DNA of 64,000 nucleotides, taken from Devosia sp. Root413D1. Lineage in GTDB: Bacteria; Pseudomonadota; Alphaproteobacteria; Rhizobiales; Devosiaceae. The stretch lies in NCBI RefSeq assembly GCF_001425235.1, contig NZ_LMEA01000007.1, positions 330,401 to 394,400 on the forward strand. Reading direction: 5' to 3'. The notes below the pieces were generated by a model. The model was given only the letters and a program-made list of their open reading frames with translations, was not told the DNA's origin and did not search any database. Positions 1-9,083 of the stretch are shown here, piece by piece (the first letter of the stretch is position 1; each line of letters starts with the position of its first letter). The translations under genes and the position numbers were made by a program.

Positions 1-182
1 TCGAGATCGTAGTCGGGCTGCACCTCGAACAGCGCCAGCGCCTGATCCAGCATCTGCCGATGCTGCGCCGTGACACAGACCCGAACCTCGAGCGCGGGCT
101 CGACCGCCAGCGCCTTGACCAGCGGCAGCATCTTGATGGCTTCGGGGCGCGTACCGAAGACGAGGAGTATCCGCATGGCCAT
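1..182 (-). CDS. wecB: UDP-N-acetylglucosamine 2-epimerase (non-hydrolysing), 5' part only
   Basis: Only the first 60 or so codons lie in the window; the gene runs off the left edge. The visible N terminus reads [20 protein letters not shown], the classic GTRPEAIK signature of the WecB family. This enzyme converts UDP-GlcNAc to UDP-ManNAc in the cytosol as a precursor for surface polysaccharide. Two in-frame ATG codons are possible (182 or 176). It sits 31 bases after a glycosyltransferase gene on the same strand, so it is the downstream end of the visible polysaccharide operon. The family is clear from the motif; the exact subfamily (WecB versus FnlC-like) is less so, though the motif favours WecB. 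Confidence 0.9.
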   Translation of the reverse strand, partial: MAMRILLVFGTRPEAIKMLPLVKALAVEPALEVRVCVTAQHRQMLDQALALFEVQPDYDL

Positions 183-213
183 CAGGCGAGCTCCGGCGCT
201 GGGTGGGGGCAGT

Positions 214-1404
214 TCATCGACGCAGAGATCCCTCGAATATCGAAGCCAGCTGAGCGGTGTTTGCTTCGCGGGAATAGGCGTCAGTCACAGCGATAGGGTT
301 TCGCTCGGCGCGAGCGTCGAACTGCTCGTAAGCTGTCATCATTTGGTGAATGGCCGCGGCGAGGGAATCTTCATCGCCGGGTGTGAAGCCGACATTTGCG
401 CCGGTTGACTGGAGAATGTCGCGGCCCTCTCCATTTATGCCGAAGAGGATCGGGCGCCCAACGGCGAGATAGTCGAACACCTTTGACGGAATGGTCAGAT
501 CGAACACGGCATCGGATTTCAGGCTGATCAGAAGCACGGCGGAACGAGCGAGCTCGTCCATGGCATCGTCTTTGGCGACGGCGGCACTAAACGTCACGCG
601 ACCTTCTACTCCAGACTTGGCGGCAACTGCCTGGAGGTCGGTCTTGAGAGCGCCATTTCCCAGGAACTCGAGGGTCCAGCCATTCGCAATGGACTCGTTG
701 CAGATCCGCGCGAAGCTTCTGATTGCGGCGTCCAGCGCCTGGGCACGCCCAAGATTGCCCGCATAGAGTATCCGCTTGCGATCCACCGGCGCAGAGGCCG
801 CGCGTGCATGGTTGGCCGACACGCCGTTATAGATCACCGATGTGCCTGTCGACGTGCGGGATCCTATATACTCGGCCATCCGGCTCGACACGCAGGTGAT
901 GCGATCAGCACGGTCATAGAGCCATTTTTCGAGTAGCTTGCCGACCCTGAACCCAAGACCAGTGTCGGACAACTGGCCGGCGGCAACTGCAGATTCCGGC
1001 CAGATGTCACGAACATCAAAGATCAGCGGGCAGCGATTTATCCGGGCCAGAAACCATCCGGTTAGACCTACAAACAGAGGTGGCGAGGTGGCCCAGACGA
1101 CGTGAGGACGCCAGCGCCCGAACAACTGCGAGAGCCCTACCCAGGCACTGCGACGTACAAACGAAAGATAGTGCGCCACATAGCGCCAGGTTCCACCACC
1201 TTCAGCAGAGCTGACGCGCACACGCAACACCCCATGCAAGCGGTCAGTTTCGTCATCGATCTTCGCATCTGACTTATGGGGTTCGGTGGTGATCACCTTG
1301 ACGTCGTGCCCTAGGTTGCGAAGGATCTCCGCCGTCTCGCCAATGCGAAAAGCCGCAGCAGTGATGTCGGGGGGGTAAAACTGCGACACGATCAAGATAC
1401 GCAC
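214..1404 (-). CDS. Glycosyltransferase family 4, WbuB-like
   Basis: Predicted cytosolic GT-B glycosyltransferase that adds a sugar to the lipid-linked repeat unit. The N terminus [13 protein letters not shown] and the C-terminal stretch around [18 protein letters not shown] are typical of WbuB-like GT4 enzymes, which often neighbour wecB-type epimerases. I place the start at a GTG at 1404 because AGAGAGG lies just upstream at good spacing, and the preceding small ORF stops 4 bases before it; an ATG at 1431 would add nine residues unlike the family. Length, about 396 residues, is normal. Donor and acceptor sugar cannot be told from sequence. Confidence 0.88.
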   Translation of the reverse strand: MRILIVSQFYPPDITAAAFRIGETAEILRNLGHDVKVITTEPHKSDAKIDDETDRLHGVLRVRVSSAEGGGTWRYVAHYLSFVRRSAWVGLSQLFGRWRPHVVWATSPPLFVGLTGWFLARINRCPLIFDVRDIWPESAVAAGQLSDTGLGFRVGKLLEKWLYDRADRITCVSSRMAEYIGSRTSTGTSVIYNGVSANHARAASAPVDRKRILYAGNLGRAQALDAAIRSFARICNESIANGWTLEFLGNGALKTDLQAVAAKSGVEGRVTFSAAVAKDDAMDELARSAVLLISLKSDAVFDLTIPSKVFDYLAVGRPILFGINGEGRDILQSTGANVGFTPGDEDSLAAAIHQMMTAYEQFDARAERNPIAVTDAYSREANTAQLASIFEGSLRR

Positions 1405-1408
1405 GAAT

Positions 1409-1540
1409 CTACCGCCTCTCTTGCTTCGCATATGCCGATGTCATGAGCGGCTTTAGCCACATGCAGGCATCATTGCGGCGCTGCATTGCAGGATCAGGCG
1501 CTCTGTGCGGTATGTCGCCGGTAGCGAACAGGATCCGCAT
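1409..1540 (-). CDS. 43-residue coupled small ORF, possibly a gene remnant
   Basis: The ATG at 1540 shares one base with the TGA of the heparinase-like gene (TGATG). The ORF ends in TAG at 1409, four bases before the GTG of the next glycosyltransferase, and its last codons contain that gene's ribosome-binding AGAGAGG. The product starts MRILFATGDIPHRAP and is rich in Arg and Met. I recognise no family. Being coupled at both ends suggests it is translated, either as a small protein, a translational relay, or the stub of a lost glycosyltransferase whose start also read MRIL. The reading frame could also be chance. Confidence 0.4.
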   Translation of the reverse strand: MRILFATGDIPHRAPDPAMQRRNDACMWLKPLMTSAYAKQERR

Positions 1541-3165
1541 CAGCCCCACTCGAAAACGGTGATCAGCTCGCCGGCTGGCATCGGAACGAGCAGCGTGCTG
1601 GCGTGCAGCCTTTGCCCGAAGCAGGGATGCCAATCGCTCTGTTCAACAGTCGCTGGTGCCGTGGAGCGCCACCGGATGGCGCGCCCGGAGGTGGTAATCA
1701 GTCGGTCGCCGTCGGCGGCCACGCCGGGCGCCAGATGGAAGCGCGCGATCGCCGGCACGGGCTGGCTGCCGTTGACCTGGTCGCGGACTTCTAGCGCGTT
1801 GTCCGTCATCACCCAGCTGCGTCGGTGCAGCGGCTTGCCGGGCAAACGACGATAGCCATTATGGGCGGCAGAGACGGCGGTCTCCTGGGCCGTATCAACC
1901 ACTGCAGTGGCTTCCACACAGGCGCGCCGACCCACTCGAAAGCTTGCCCACATCTCCGATGAGTCCTGGCTTGCGACCTCGACGGTGCTGTGGGCGCGTG
2001 TTGCGCGCTGCGACTCCCGCAGTGGTCCGCGTTCGTAGGTGGAGGTGCCGCCATTGACGATGACACGCTCGTCGCCGACTGAGAGCTCGAATGACAGAGT
2101 ATCGGCGTGGGCATGGCCGGGCAGGTAGTCCGGCCCGACGGCGGCCAAGTCGAGGAAAGCCGCTGCATCGCCGCGGTCGAGGCGCACATAGCCCGAGGGG
2201 GCGAGGTGGCGAAGCCGGCCACTCGCACTGAGCAGGTCTGGCAGCCCGAGCCGCCGGGCGTAGGCCTCGAGATCGCCCAGCGGGGCGGCAACGCCGAAAG
2301 CGGCGTCGTTGAACAGGGCGATCTCCCCGTCGGGGTGGGTCATTGCCGCGAGCCAGGCTCGCATCCGGCCGATGATCTCCGACAGCGCGGCAAAGAACGG
2401 TTCCGTCCGACCATAGGCGCGCCCGGCATTGGCGAGGTCCAGCAGGTCCTCGAGGATGATGGCGTGATACATCGGCGAGAGCTCGAAGTGGCCGCCATCA
2501 CCGAGGATTTGCTCGGGCAACTGGCGCCCATAGATTTCGAAGCCCTTACGAAGCCAGCCCTCGGCCTCATCGCCCTCGAAGTAAAGTCCCGCCAGCACCA
2601 AAGCCTTGGCATTGGCGAGCAGGTGATTACCGAGCAGATGCCACTCAAGGTGCGTCATCAGCCAGCGCAATTGTGCCGCAAGGCTGTCCCGCCAGCCGGC
2701 ATCGGGCTGGTTGCCGGCCAGCCAGAATTTGACCCAGTTCGCTGCCCGCAGCGAAACAGGGTAGGGCTCCCAGCCGGTGCCGTTGGCCGGCGGATTTTCG
2801 GCGATCCACCGACTGATCAGCTTGCGCTGCAGCGCGCGATGCTGCTCGTCGCTGGCCGAGGCGAGGTCGTCAAAATAGTGGAGGTTGTAGAGCCAGAGCC
2901 TGGTTTGCGACGGATCTTCCCACTGGGAGGCTTGGGCGATCTCGCCGTCGTGATTGAGAAAGCGCGTCCGCCAGGCTGTGTGAAGCGAGCGCTCGCGCGG
3001 GGCAGGGGCCGCCCATGGGCCGATCACCGTCCGCACGGGAGGGGACGGCCGAGTATCGATCCTGCCTCGCTTGAGCTGTCGCCAGGCTCGGCCGTACACC
3101 TGCACCGGCCGAAGGCGACGAACCGTATGAAACAGCCGCAGGGCGTCGGCACCAGCCTTAGTCAT
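1540..3165 (-). CDS. Heparinase II/III family protein
   Basis: A 541-residue protein with an N-terminal alpha-toroid and C-terminal beta-sandwich of the heparinase II/III and alginate lyase type. Family landmarks are GTGWEPYPVSLR (129-140), GNH (179-181), GHFELSPMYH (225-234) and PGHAHADTLSFE around 350, holding the Asn, His, Tyr and His residues used in beta-elimination. Such genes are common in O-antigen and exopolysaccharide loci next to glycosyltransferases and a dehydrogenase fusion, as here. I see no obvious signal peptide, so a cytosolic or unconventional location is possible. Role, probably trimming or modifying a uronic-acid glycan, is inferred; substrate unknown. Confidence 0.87.
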   Translation of the reverse strand: MTKAGADALRLFHTVRRLRPVQVYGRAWRQLKRGRIDTRPSPPVRTVIGPWAAPAPRERSLHTAWRTRFLNHDGEIAQASQWEDPSQTRLWLYNLHYFDDLASASDEQHRALQRKLISRWIAENPPANGTGWEPYPVSLRAANWVKFWLAGNQPDAGWRDSLAAQLRWLMTHLEWHLLGNHLLANAKALVLAGLYFEGDEAEGWLRKGFEIYGRQLPEQILGDGGHFELSPMYHAIILEDLLDLANAGRAYGRTEPFFAALSEIIGRMRAWLAAMTHPDGEIALFNDAAFGVAAPLGDLEAYARRLGLPDLLSASGRLRHLAPSGYVRLDRGDAAAFLDLAAVGPDYLPGHAHADTLSFELSVGDERVIVNGGTSTYERGPLRESQRATRAHSTVEVASQDSSEMWASFRVGRRACVEATAVVDTAQETAVSAAHNGYRRLPGKPLHRRSWVMTDNALEVRDQVNGSQPVPAIARFHLAPGVAADGDRLITTSGRAIRWRSTAPATVEQSDWHPCFGQRLHASTLLVPMPAGELITVFEWG

Positions 3166-3228
3166 TATCGAGACGCCATCACGGGGGACGTCGCGGAGTT
3201 ACCGGGCCAGTTTGGACGGCGCGCCATC

Positions 3229-5361
3229 TCAGACCGTCCCTCCGGCTTCCAGCGCAATTGTCGCGCGGCTGACTTCGATCAGTTCCTCAAAAGCGATGGG
3301 TGACGGCCCGCCGTTGGCAAGCGCGTCGATGAAGGCGCCGATGCAGACGGCCTGGCCCTTGTCCTGTCGCCACAAACGCTGCCGCTTAAGGCCGGGCCAG
3401 CCGAAGCCGGTGAGGGTACGGAAATTGTCGAGCTGAGCGACCCTGCCAGCCGAGAAGACCTCCAGGCGCTCCTTGGGAAAGGCCTTGGTGCCATTGGCGA
3501 AGTAATGGATCGTGCCGATCGAGCCGTCAGCGAATCCGAGGTCGATGCTGGCCGTATCGCCGGTGGTAGAGACCATGCGGTTGAGGCGCGCGCTGATGAT
3601 CGAGGATCCCGCCACGTGCCTGAGCAGGTCGACGAAGTGGCACGCCTCGCCGATCAGTCGACCACCACCCTGTTCGCGATCCTGCGTCCAATGGCTGGAG
3701 GGGATGGCACCGGCATTGACGGTCATCACCATAGCCTTGGGTTCGCTGCCAAGGAGCTTCCGCAATTGCACCACATGTGGCGCGAAGCGGCGATTGAAGC
3801 CGACCATCAGGGTCGGCGGACTCCCGCCGGTTGCCTCGTAGGCAGCGGCAATAGCTTCGAGTTCAGCAGCGGTGATGGCGAGCGGCTTTTCGACAAAGAC
3901 GTGCTTGCCGGCTTGCAGCGCCCGGATCACCAGATCAGCATGGCTGTCGTGACGCGTGGCGATGACTACTGCGTCGATCGCCTCGTCGGCCAGCACGGCG
4001 GCAACGTCGGTAGTCGCCGTCTCGATGCCGAACTTGCGCGCCGCATGCATGCCGCTCACGCCGGCGCTGGAGGCAACCACTTTCAGCCTGGCGCCAGTCG
4101 CCTGCAGTGCCGGCAGCAGGATACCGGTCGCGTAGTTGCCCGAACCGATCAGGCCGATCGTGGGGCTTCGCGCTGACCGTGGCTGCCGCGCCTGCATCGT
4201 GGCTGCAACCGGCACCCTGACGCTCGGGCTGCGCAGCAGTTCGACAGCCTCGGTCGTCGGATAGTTCAGCAGCACGCCAAGGGAGGGCTCGCTTCCACCC
4301 ACGATGCGATACGCCGCTTCCGCGTCATCGATGGCGAAACGGTGGGAGATCAGCCGCCCGACGTCGAGCTTCCCTTCAGCCAGCATCTGCAGCACGGCCT
4401 CGAAGTTGCGCTGCTCGGTCCAGCGGACATAGCCGATCGGATAGTCCAGTCCCTTGATTTCGTAGGCGGAGTCATACCGCCCCGGACCGTAGGAGCATGA
4501 CACCTGGAAGGTCAGTTCCTTCTCGTAGAAATCAGCACGCGAGAGTTCGAGCCCCGTCACACCAACCAGCACGATGCGGCCCCGCTTGCGACACATCTGC
4601 GCCGCCTGGTGGATCGGCTCGCTGCTTTTCGTTGAGGCGGTGACGATGACCCCATCGATGCCGTGGCCGCTACTCATCGCCTCGGCGCGCCGCACGGGAT
4701 CGTTTCCGGCGGAGAGATCGACTGTCTCGGCCCCGAACTGCCGCGCCAGTTCCAGCCGCGCCGGGTCGAAATCCAGCCCGAGCACTCGGCAGCCATGCGC
4801 GCGCAACAGCTGCACGGTAAGGAGACCAACGAGCCCGAGGCCTGAGACGGCAAAGACCTCACCCAGCGTCGGTGCAGCCAGCCGGATGCCGTGCAGCGCG
4901 ATGGCGCCGAGCACAGTGAAGGCCGCCTCTTCGTCACCCACGTTGTCGGGAATGCGCGCCGCGAGGTTGGTCGGCACACTGACGATCTCGGCGTGTTTGC
5001 CATTCGAGGCGACCCGGTCGCCCACCGCAAACCCGTGCACGTCAGGGCCGAGCTCGATGACGCGACCGACATTGCAGTAGCCTAAGGCCAATGGCTGATC
5101 GAGCTTGCGGCTGACGGCGTCGAAAGTTTCGGCGAGGCCATCGGTCCTGGCCTTCTCCATTACGGCCTTCACCCGCTCAGGCTGCTGCATGGCCTTGCCG
5201 ATAAACCCGGCCTTGCCAAACTCAACCAGCATCCGCTCGGTGCCGGCTGAGACAAGGGAGGCTGTCGTCCGCACCAGCAAGTGCCCACGCCCCGCACCGG
5301 GAGATGGAACCTCGGTGAGCTCAGTAACGCCGGTGCGTAGGGACTGCAGGATTTGTTTCAT
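3229..5361 (-). CDS. Fusion of zinc-type alcohol dehydrogenase and Gfo/Idh/MocA oxidoreductase
   Basis: A 710-residue bidomain protein. Residues 1 to about 370 are a medium-chain dehydrogenase with a Rossmann site SGLGLVG (173-179). Residues about 400 to 710 are a Gfo/Idh/MocA oxidoreductase with GSGNYA (406-411) and the EKP motif (491-493). The ATG at 5361 is chosen because upstream codons overlap the neighbour and are arginine-rich noise. This architecture is known from polysaccharide loci next to heparinase-like genes, where it is thought to handle keto or amino sugars, but no reaction is established from the sequence. It lies between a heparinase-like gene and a GT4, 13 bases after the latter. 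Confidence 0.88.
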   Translation of the reverse strand: MKQILQSLRTGVTELTEVPSPGAGRGHLLVRTTASLVSAGTERMLVEFGKAGFIGKAMQQPERVKAVMEKARTDGLAETFDAVSRKLDQPLALGYCNVGRVIELGPDVHGFAVGDRVASNGKHAEIVSVPTNLAARIPDNVGDEEAAFTVLGAIALHGIRLAAPTLGEVFAVSGLGLVGLLTVQLLRAHGCRVLGLDFDPARLELARQFGAETVDLSAGNDPVRRAEAMSSGHGIDGVIVTASTKSSEPIHQAAQMCRKRGRIVLVGVTGLELSRADFYEKELTFQVSCSYGPGRYDSAYEIKGLDYPIGYVRWTEQRNFEAVLQMLAEGKLDVGRLISHRFAIDDAEAAYRIVGGSEPSLGVLLNYPTTEAVELLRSPSVRVPVAATMQARQPRSARSPTIGLIGSGNYATGILLPALQATGARLKVVASSAGVSGMHAARKFGIETATTDVAAVLADEAIDAVVIATRHDSHADLVIRALQAGKHVFVEKPLAITAAELEAIAAAYEATGGSPPTLMVGFNRRFAPHVVQLRKLLGSEPKAMVMTVNAGAIPSSHWTQDREQGGGRLIGEACHFVDLLRHVAGSSIISARLNRMVSTTGDTASIDLGFADGSIGTIHYFANGTKAFPKERLEVFSAGRVAQLDNFRTLTGFGWPGLKRQRLWRQDKGQAVCIGAFIDALANGGPSPIAFEELIEVSRATIALEAGGTV

Positions 5362-5374
5362 TGTTGGGGGCAAC

Positions 5375-6502
5375 TCACGTCGCGATAATCTGCTGGTACG
5401 CCGAGACCGTCTGCTCAACGATTTGCTTTAGATCGTACTTATGCCGTGCCTCGCGGGAGATGCGACTGCGGTCCCAATCGTGAAGTAAAGCTGCCTGCAG
5501 GACTGACGTTTGATCGTTGATGTCGTCATCGAGAAAGAAGAAGCCATTTTCTCCGGGTGTGATCATGTATTGCATGCCAAATTTCTTGGCGCTAACTGCC
5601 GGAACGCCGCGTGCATTTGCCTCGGCAATTGCCATCGGAGCGTTTTCTTGTAGCGAATTGACTAGGAGGCAGGAAGCTGTGTCTAGAGTCGATGCTAGAT
5701 CTGCTGCACTAACGTTGCCGAGCCAATGAACTCGATCACCAATTCCTTCGGAGTTCGCGAATGTTCTGCAAGCTTGGTAATAGGCATCGTCAATAGTGGA
5801 GCCACAAATCCGCAAGGTGGCAGACGGGTATTCGTTCATTACCCGGGCGGCAATCCGGAGCATTCCAAGTGTGTTTTTGAGTGGTCCGACTCTTCCGATG
5901 GAGACGATGCTGTTTCGCTGTCGTTCGCTGGCCATCGATGTAAGCGCGCAGAAGACTGGGTCCAGGGCGTTGGGAATGTCGAACGTCTTTGCAGTTGCGA
6001 CGTCGGGAAGGACGTCTCTGACATATGGATTGATTAAGATGATGTTCTTTGATCGGGCGCGAGCATCGGCCTCAACGCATTCCACCAGCCTTGACGCTAG
6101 TCGACGAGTCGTTGATCCCCAACGCTGTCCGCGGGCGGAAACCAAGATGTCTCGGTGCGCAAAGCCGTGGATTGTCAGCACTCGCTTAGTACGGAGCTTC
6201 CTACCCACCCCAGCCGAGCCCTGAAGATGAACTAACTCGGGCCGGAACCTGTCGACCGCCCGTTTTAGTCGAGCCGCATCGCTGGTCCAGTAGCGCAAGG
6301 CGCCAGTGCCCGGCCCACGCTGCAGGTAAACCACCGGCACGCCATGCGCTTTTGTCTCTAGGTCGCGTGAGGCGCCAGGGACAACAAGAGTAAGGTCGAG
6401 GTGTCGCGATAGCTCGGGCAGAAGGGTATCGATTACCCTTTCCACCCCACCTGTTATCGCATCGCCGGGCTCCGGGTAGGGACCCACCATTACTACCCTC
6501 AT
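5375..6502 (-). CDS. Glycosyltransferase family 4
   Basis: A 375-residue GT-B enzyme. The N terminus MRVVMVGPYPEPGDAITGGV is the donor-loop form of GT4 proteins. The C-terminal half has the nucleotide-sugar segment VSIGRVGPLKNTLGMLRIA and the acidic motif ENAPMAIAEANARGVP. It should add one sugar to an undecaprenyl-linked intermediate on the cytosolic face. The ATG overlaps the flippase stop by ATGA. Base composition is clearly poorer in G+C than the heparinase and sugar-initiating genes that flank this segment. Sugar specificity is unknown. Confidence 0.88.
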   Translation of the reverse strand: MRVVMVGPYPEPGDAITGGVERVIDTLLPELSRHLDLTLVVPGASRDLETKAHGVPVVYLQRGPGTGALRYWTSDAARLKRAVDRFRPELVHLQGSAGVGRKLRTKRVLTIHGFAHRDILVSARGQRWGSTTRRLASRLVECVEADARARSKNIILINPYVRDVLPDVATAKTFDIPNALDPVFCALTSMASERQRNSIVSIGRVGPLKNTLGMLRIAARVMNEYPSATLRICGSTIDDAYYQACRTFANSEGIGDRVHWLGNVSAADLASTLDTASCLLVNSLQENAPMAIAEANARGVPAVSAKKFGMQYMITPGENGFFFLDDDINDQTSVLQAALLHDWDRSRISREARHKYDLKQIVEQTVSAYQQIIAT

Positions 6503-7719
6503 CGCGGCCTCGCCCGCGATAGCAGCGCGACCAGCATCACCTCCGATGCAACCATCACAACTGCAGTTGCCACTACAACGTCGAGCAGAGACCGCGTAAA
6601 TAGAAGCGTGATTGTCAGCACGGTTAGCCGAACCAGCCCCACCAAGGCGCCAAGTCTAGGCACGCCCACGGTGTGGAGACTTAAGCTATAGATGCCGATG
6701 GTGGCGGTTGCGGAATACCCAGCAAAAAACACCACAAAGACGATGGCGATGTCCGGGTACTTCTCTCCGTAGAGAAACTCGAGGACCACCGAGCCTAGAT
6801 ATCCGGCGACCAGCATTGTCAAAAGCGTTGCGAACACCACGAACCGGCCGCGCCGACTCCAGAGAAAGGATTCGATCGCTGTGTGTTTGCCTATCATTCG
6901 CGGCAGAAGCACGCTTCGAAGCGAGTATACAAGCAACGAGACCGGGCTGGCAAAGGTCAACGCGATGCCGTAGGTAGCAACACTACCTTCGTCCATGCGC
7001 GCATGGGACACGAACTGCGGAACATACTGCAACGCGATGAATGTAACCGAAGCAATATAAACAAAGAAGGCGTATCGCGCTGCGTCCCACGACTTCCTCG
7101 TCGACGCCCACGACCAATTCGGCAAACCCTTAGCCAAGGTTACGCCAGCCAATGTCGGAAGCGCGTAGATGGCCACGGCCACTAGCATGGGGCTTCCGAC
7201 TATAAAGAGGGCTGCTAAGCCTGCCGTCAGACGTATCGTTGCGAAGATTAGGCTTTTTCGACTGAAGCTCCGGTAGTCCTGTCGTGCCTGGTCCGCTGAG
7301 CGTCCGCCATTCCATATGTTGAGAACAGCGCCGAGAGCGATGCCAAGTGCAATCTCTTTCATGCCAAAGATGGGGCCGATGGTTGTGGAAATCGCTAGGG
7401 CAATGGGAACAATTGCAATCCGCACTATTAGGGCCGACGCAAGGACATCCTCGTCCAATGTCTCGCGGTACCATTTTGTAGCTGTGATGCTTATCCCAAG
7501 CTCCAAAAGGGCAGCTGACATCATCGCGGATGCAGTAATTATGCTTAAATCTGCAAATGCAGAAGTGGGCATTTTCAGCGCGGAGATGAAAAGCACGACA
7601 AATGTGGCGGCCTGAACGAACAGAGTAGACAGGAACGTGACGGTGGTTTGCGACAGTAAGCCAGACGCCTCTTTGGCTGGCGGCTCCTCGCCTTTGGTGA
7701 CCGCTGCAGCGTGGGTCAT
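6499..7719 (-). CDS. Oligosaccharide flippase, Wzx-like (polysaccharide biosynthesis membrane protein)
   Basis: A 406-residue integral membrane protein made of repeated hydrophobic segments with short polar loops, fitting the MOP/Wzx exporters that flip undecaprenyl-PP-linked repeat units. The first membrane segment follows a polar N terminus of about 20 residues. It overlaps both neighbours by four bases (ATGA), so its translation is coupled to the adenylate-forming enzyme gene upstream and the GT4 gene downstream. Sequence conservation in this family is low, so the call rests on topology, length and position; it is the only flippase candidate in the locus. Confidence 0.8.
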   Translation of the reverse strand: MTHAAAVTKGEEPPAKEASGLLSQTTVTFLSTLFVQAATFVVLFISALKMPTSAFADLSIITASAMMSAALLELGISITATKWYRETLDEDVLASALIVRIAIVPIALAISTTIGPIFGMKEIALGIALGAVLNIWNGGRSADQARQDYRSFSRKSLIFATIRLTAGLAALFIVGSPMLVAVAIYALPTLAGVTLAKGLPNWSWASTRKSWDAARYAFFVYIASVTFIALQYVPQFVSHARMDEGSVATYGIALTFASPVSLLVYSLRSVLLPRMIGKHTAIESFLWSRRGRFVVFATLLTMLVAGYLGSVVLEFLYGEKYPDIAIVFVVFFAGYSATATIGIYSLSLHTVGVPRLGALVGLVRLTVLTITLLFTRSLLDVVVATAVVMVASEVMLVALLSRARPR

Positions 7720-9083
7720 TGGGCGCTTTCTGACACGACAAACCGTAGTTTGCCGCCCCTGGTTCTCCCCAGGCTGCTTACATACTCAACATTGACGGCA
7801 GTTTGCTCGCCAAGGCGATTCCGAAACTCAAGAAGTAAGTTCTCCTCGTCCCGAGGCCCAAACCTGCTACCTCTAACGACGAGCACCGTAATAGCGCCTG
7901 GGCTTGTCTGTCGAATTTGGGCCTCGTGCACGTTCGTCATGTCTTTGAAAATGTGATCTAACCGTCCCACGCGGCTCCCGTTGGCCAGGAGTACATAGTC
8001 CTCGTTCCTGCCATCGATACTTTCGACAGTGCGTCCAGGACGGCCGCAGCTGCAGGTGCGGTCCGAAAGGACAACAACATCGCCGACGTCATATCGCAGC
8101 AACGGTGTCGCAAGGTTAGAGAAATTCGTTCCAACCACTTTGAAGACGCCAGGCCGTGAGCTAGGCAAAAATTCGACCCCGCTGAAGTCCTCGTCGACAT
8201 GCAACGACCCGCACTCGCACTGAGAAAAGTTCGCAGCGGCCTCCGTCATTCCGTAATGTTGAAGCGGCATAGTGCCAAACGCCGAAAGGATAGCACTTCT
8301 CTGCTGAGGCATGAGGTTTTCAGACGCCGTGGTGATCCACCTTGGTGAGTATCCCAAGTCAAATCCTGTCTCGATGGTACGTGCGGCCAACAAAGCGAAC
8401 TGGGAAGGATACCCGTGCCACCAAAGCGGACGCCTTCGACGAAGTTCAATCAAGTAGGCGTCGAGCCGGTCAGGGGAGGCGTGGTATCCGCTGAACAGTA
8501 TCTGCCGCCCAGGGATGTTTACCCGCCAAAAGGGCGGACCTTGCTGGTCGATCGAAACAACCGATCGTCCTCCAAAATAGGCACACCATTCGCCCTGTTG
8601 TATCCCGTGATGTCGCCAATAGCGCCACCAAATCGAATACTGTTCGCGAACGGCCTCGATTGTGCTGTGAAGATGAAGACCGGTACCGGTTGTACCGCTG
8701 GTATGCAAAGCTATTCGCCGCGAGGCCCCGATGGCGCTCGACACAAAGGCATCGGGCTGCGCTTGCAGTTCTGATTTGTTTAGAACCGGGAGGCGATGAA
8801 GACTAGCTAAGGTGTCAAAGTCCCCCGCTTCTGCACCAATTTTGCCAAAAAGGTCTCTGTAGAACGGAGTCGTATCAAAGGCGTGCTGGACGAACTGACG
8901 AACGCGGCGGTCCCGAAATGCCAACAATTCCGGCCCAGACATCACCAGTCTTTGCTCGGCTTCGTGCAGCTGCGATCTAAAACCACGACCATAACGCGTC
9001 CAATTTACATACTGCCCGTACGCGCTGCAGGCCGCATTCTGCAAAACAACTGGGAGTCTTTGGTATACCGACATTCGGGTCAT
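7716..9083 (-). CDS. CapK/PaaK-like adenylate-forming enzyme
   Basis: A 455-residue member of the phenylacetate-CoA ligase branch of adenylate-forming enzymes. It shows the ATP loop HTSGTTGTGLHLHS, YGMTEAAANFSQC, and a cysteine-bearing CSCGRPGR followed by SIDGRNEDYVLL. Homologues called CapK occur in capsule loci, where they are believed to activate an acid that decorates the sugar, but the substrate is not known. I chose the ATG at 9083 because it overlaps the stop of the upstream glycosyltransferase (ATGA); the longer frame would overlap that gene by 240 bases. G+C is low for the window. Confidence 0.85.
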   Translation of the reverse strand: MTRMSVYQRLPVVLQNAACSAYGQYVNWTRYGRGFRSQLHEAEQRLVMSGPELLAFRDRRVRQFVQHAFDTTPFYRDLFGKIGAEAGDFDTLASLHRLPVLNKSELQAQPDAFVSSAIGASRRIALHTSGTTGTGLHLHSTIEAVREQYSIWWRYWRHHGIQQGEWCAYFGGRSVVSIDQQGPPFWRVNIPGRQILFSGYHASPDRLDAYLIELRRRRPLWWHGYPSQFALLAARTIETGFDLGYSPRWITTASENLMPQQRSAILSAFGTMPLQHYGMTEAAANFSQCECGSLHVDEDFSGVEFLPSSRPGVFKVVGTNFSNLATPLLRYDVGDVVVLSDRTCSCGRPGRTVESIDGRNEDYVLLANGSRVGRLDHIFKDMTNVHEAQIRQTSPGAITVLVVRGSRFGPRDEENLLLEFRNRLGEQTAVNVEYVSSLGRTRGGKLRFVVSESAQ

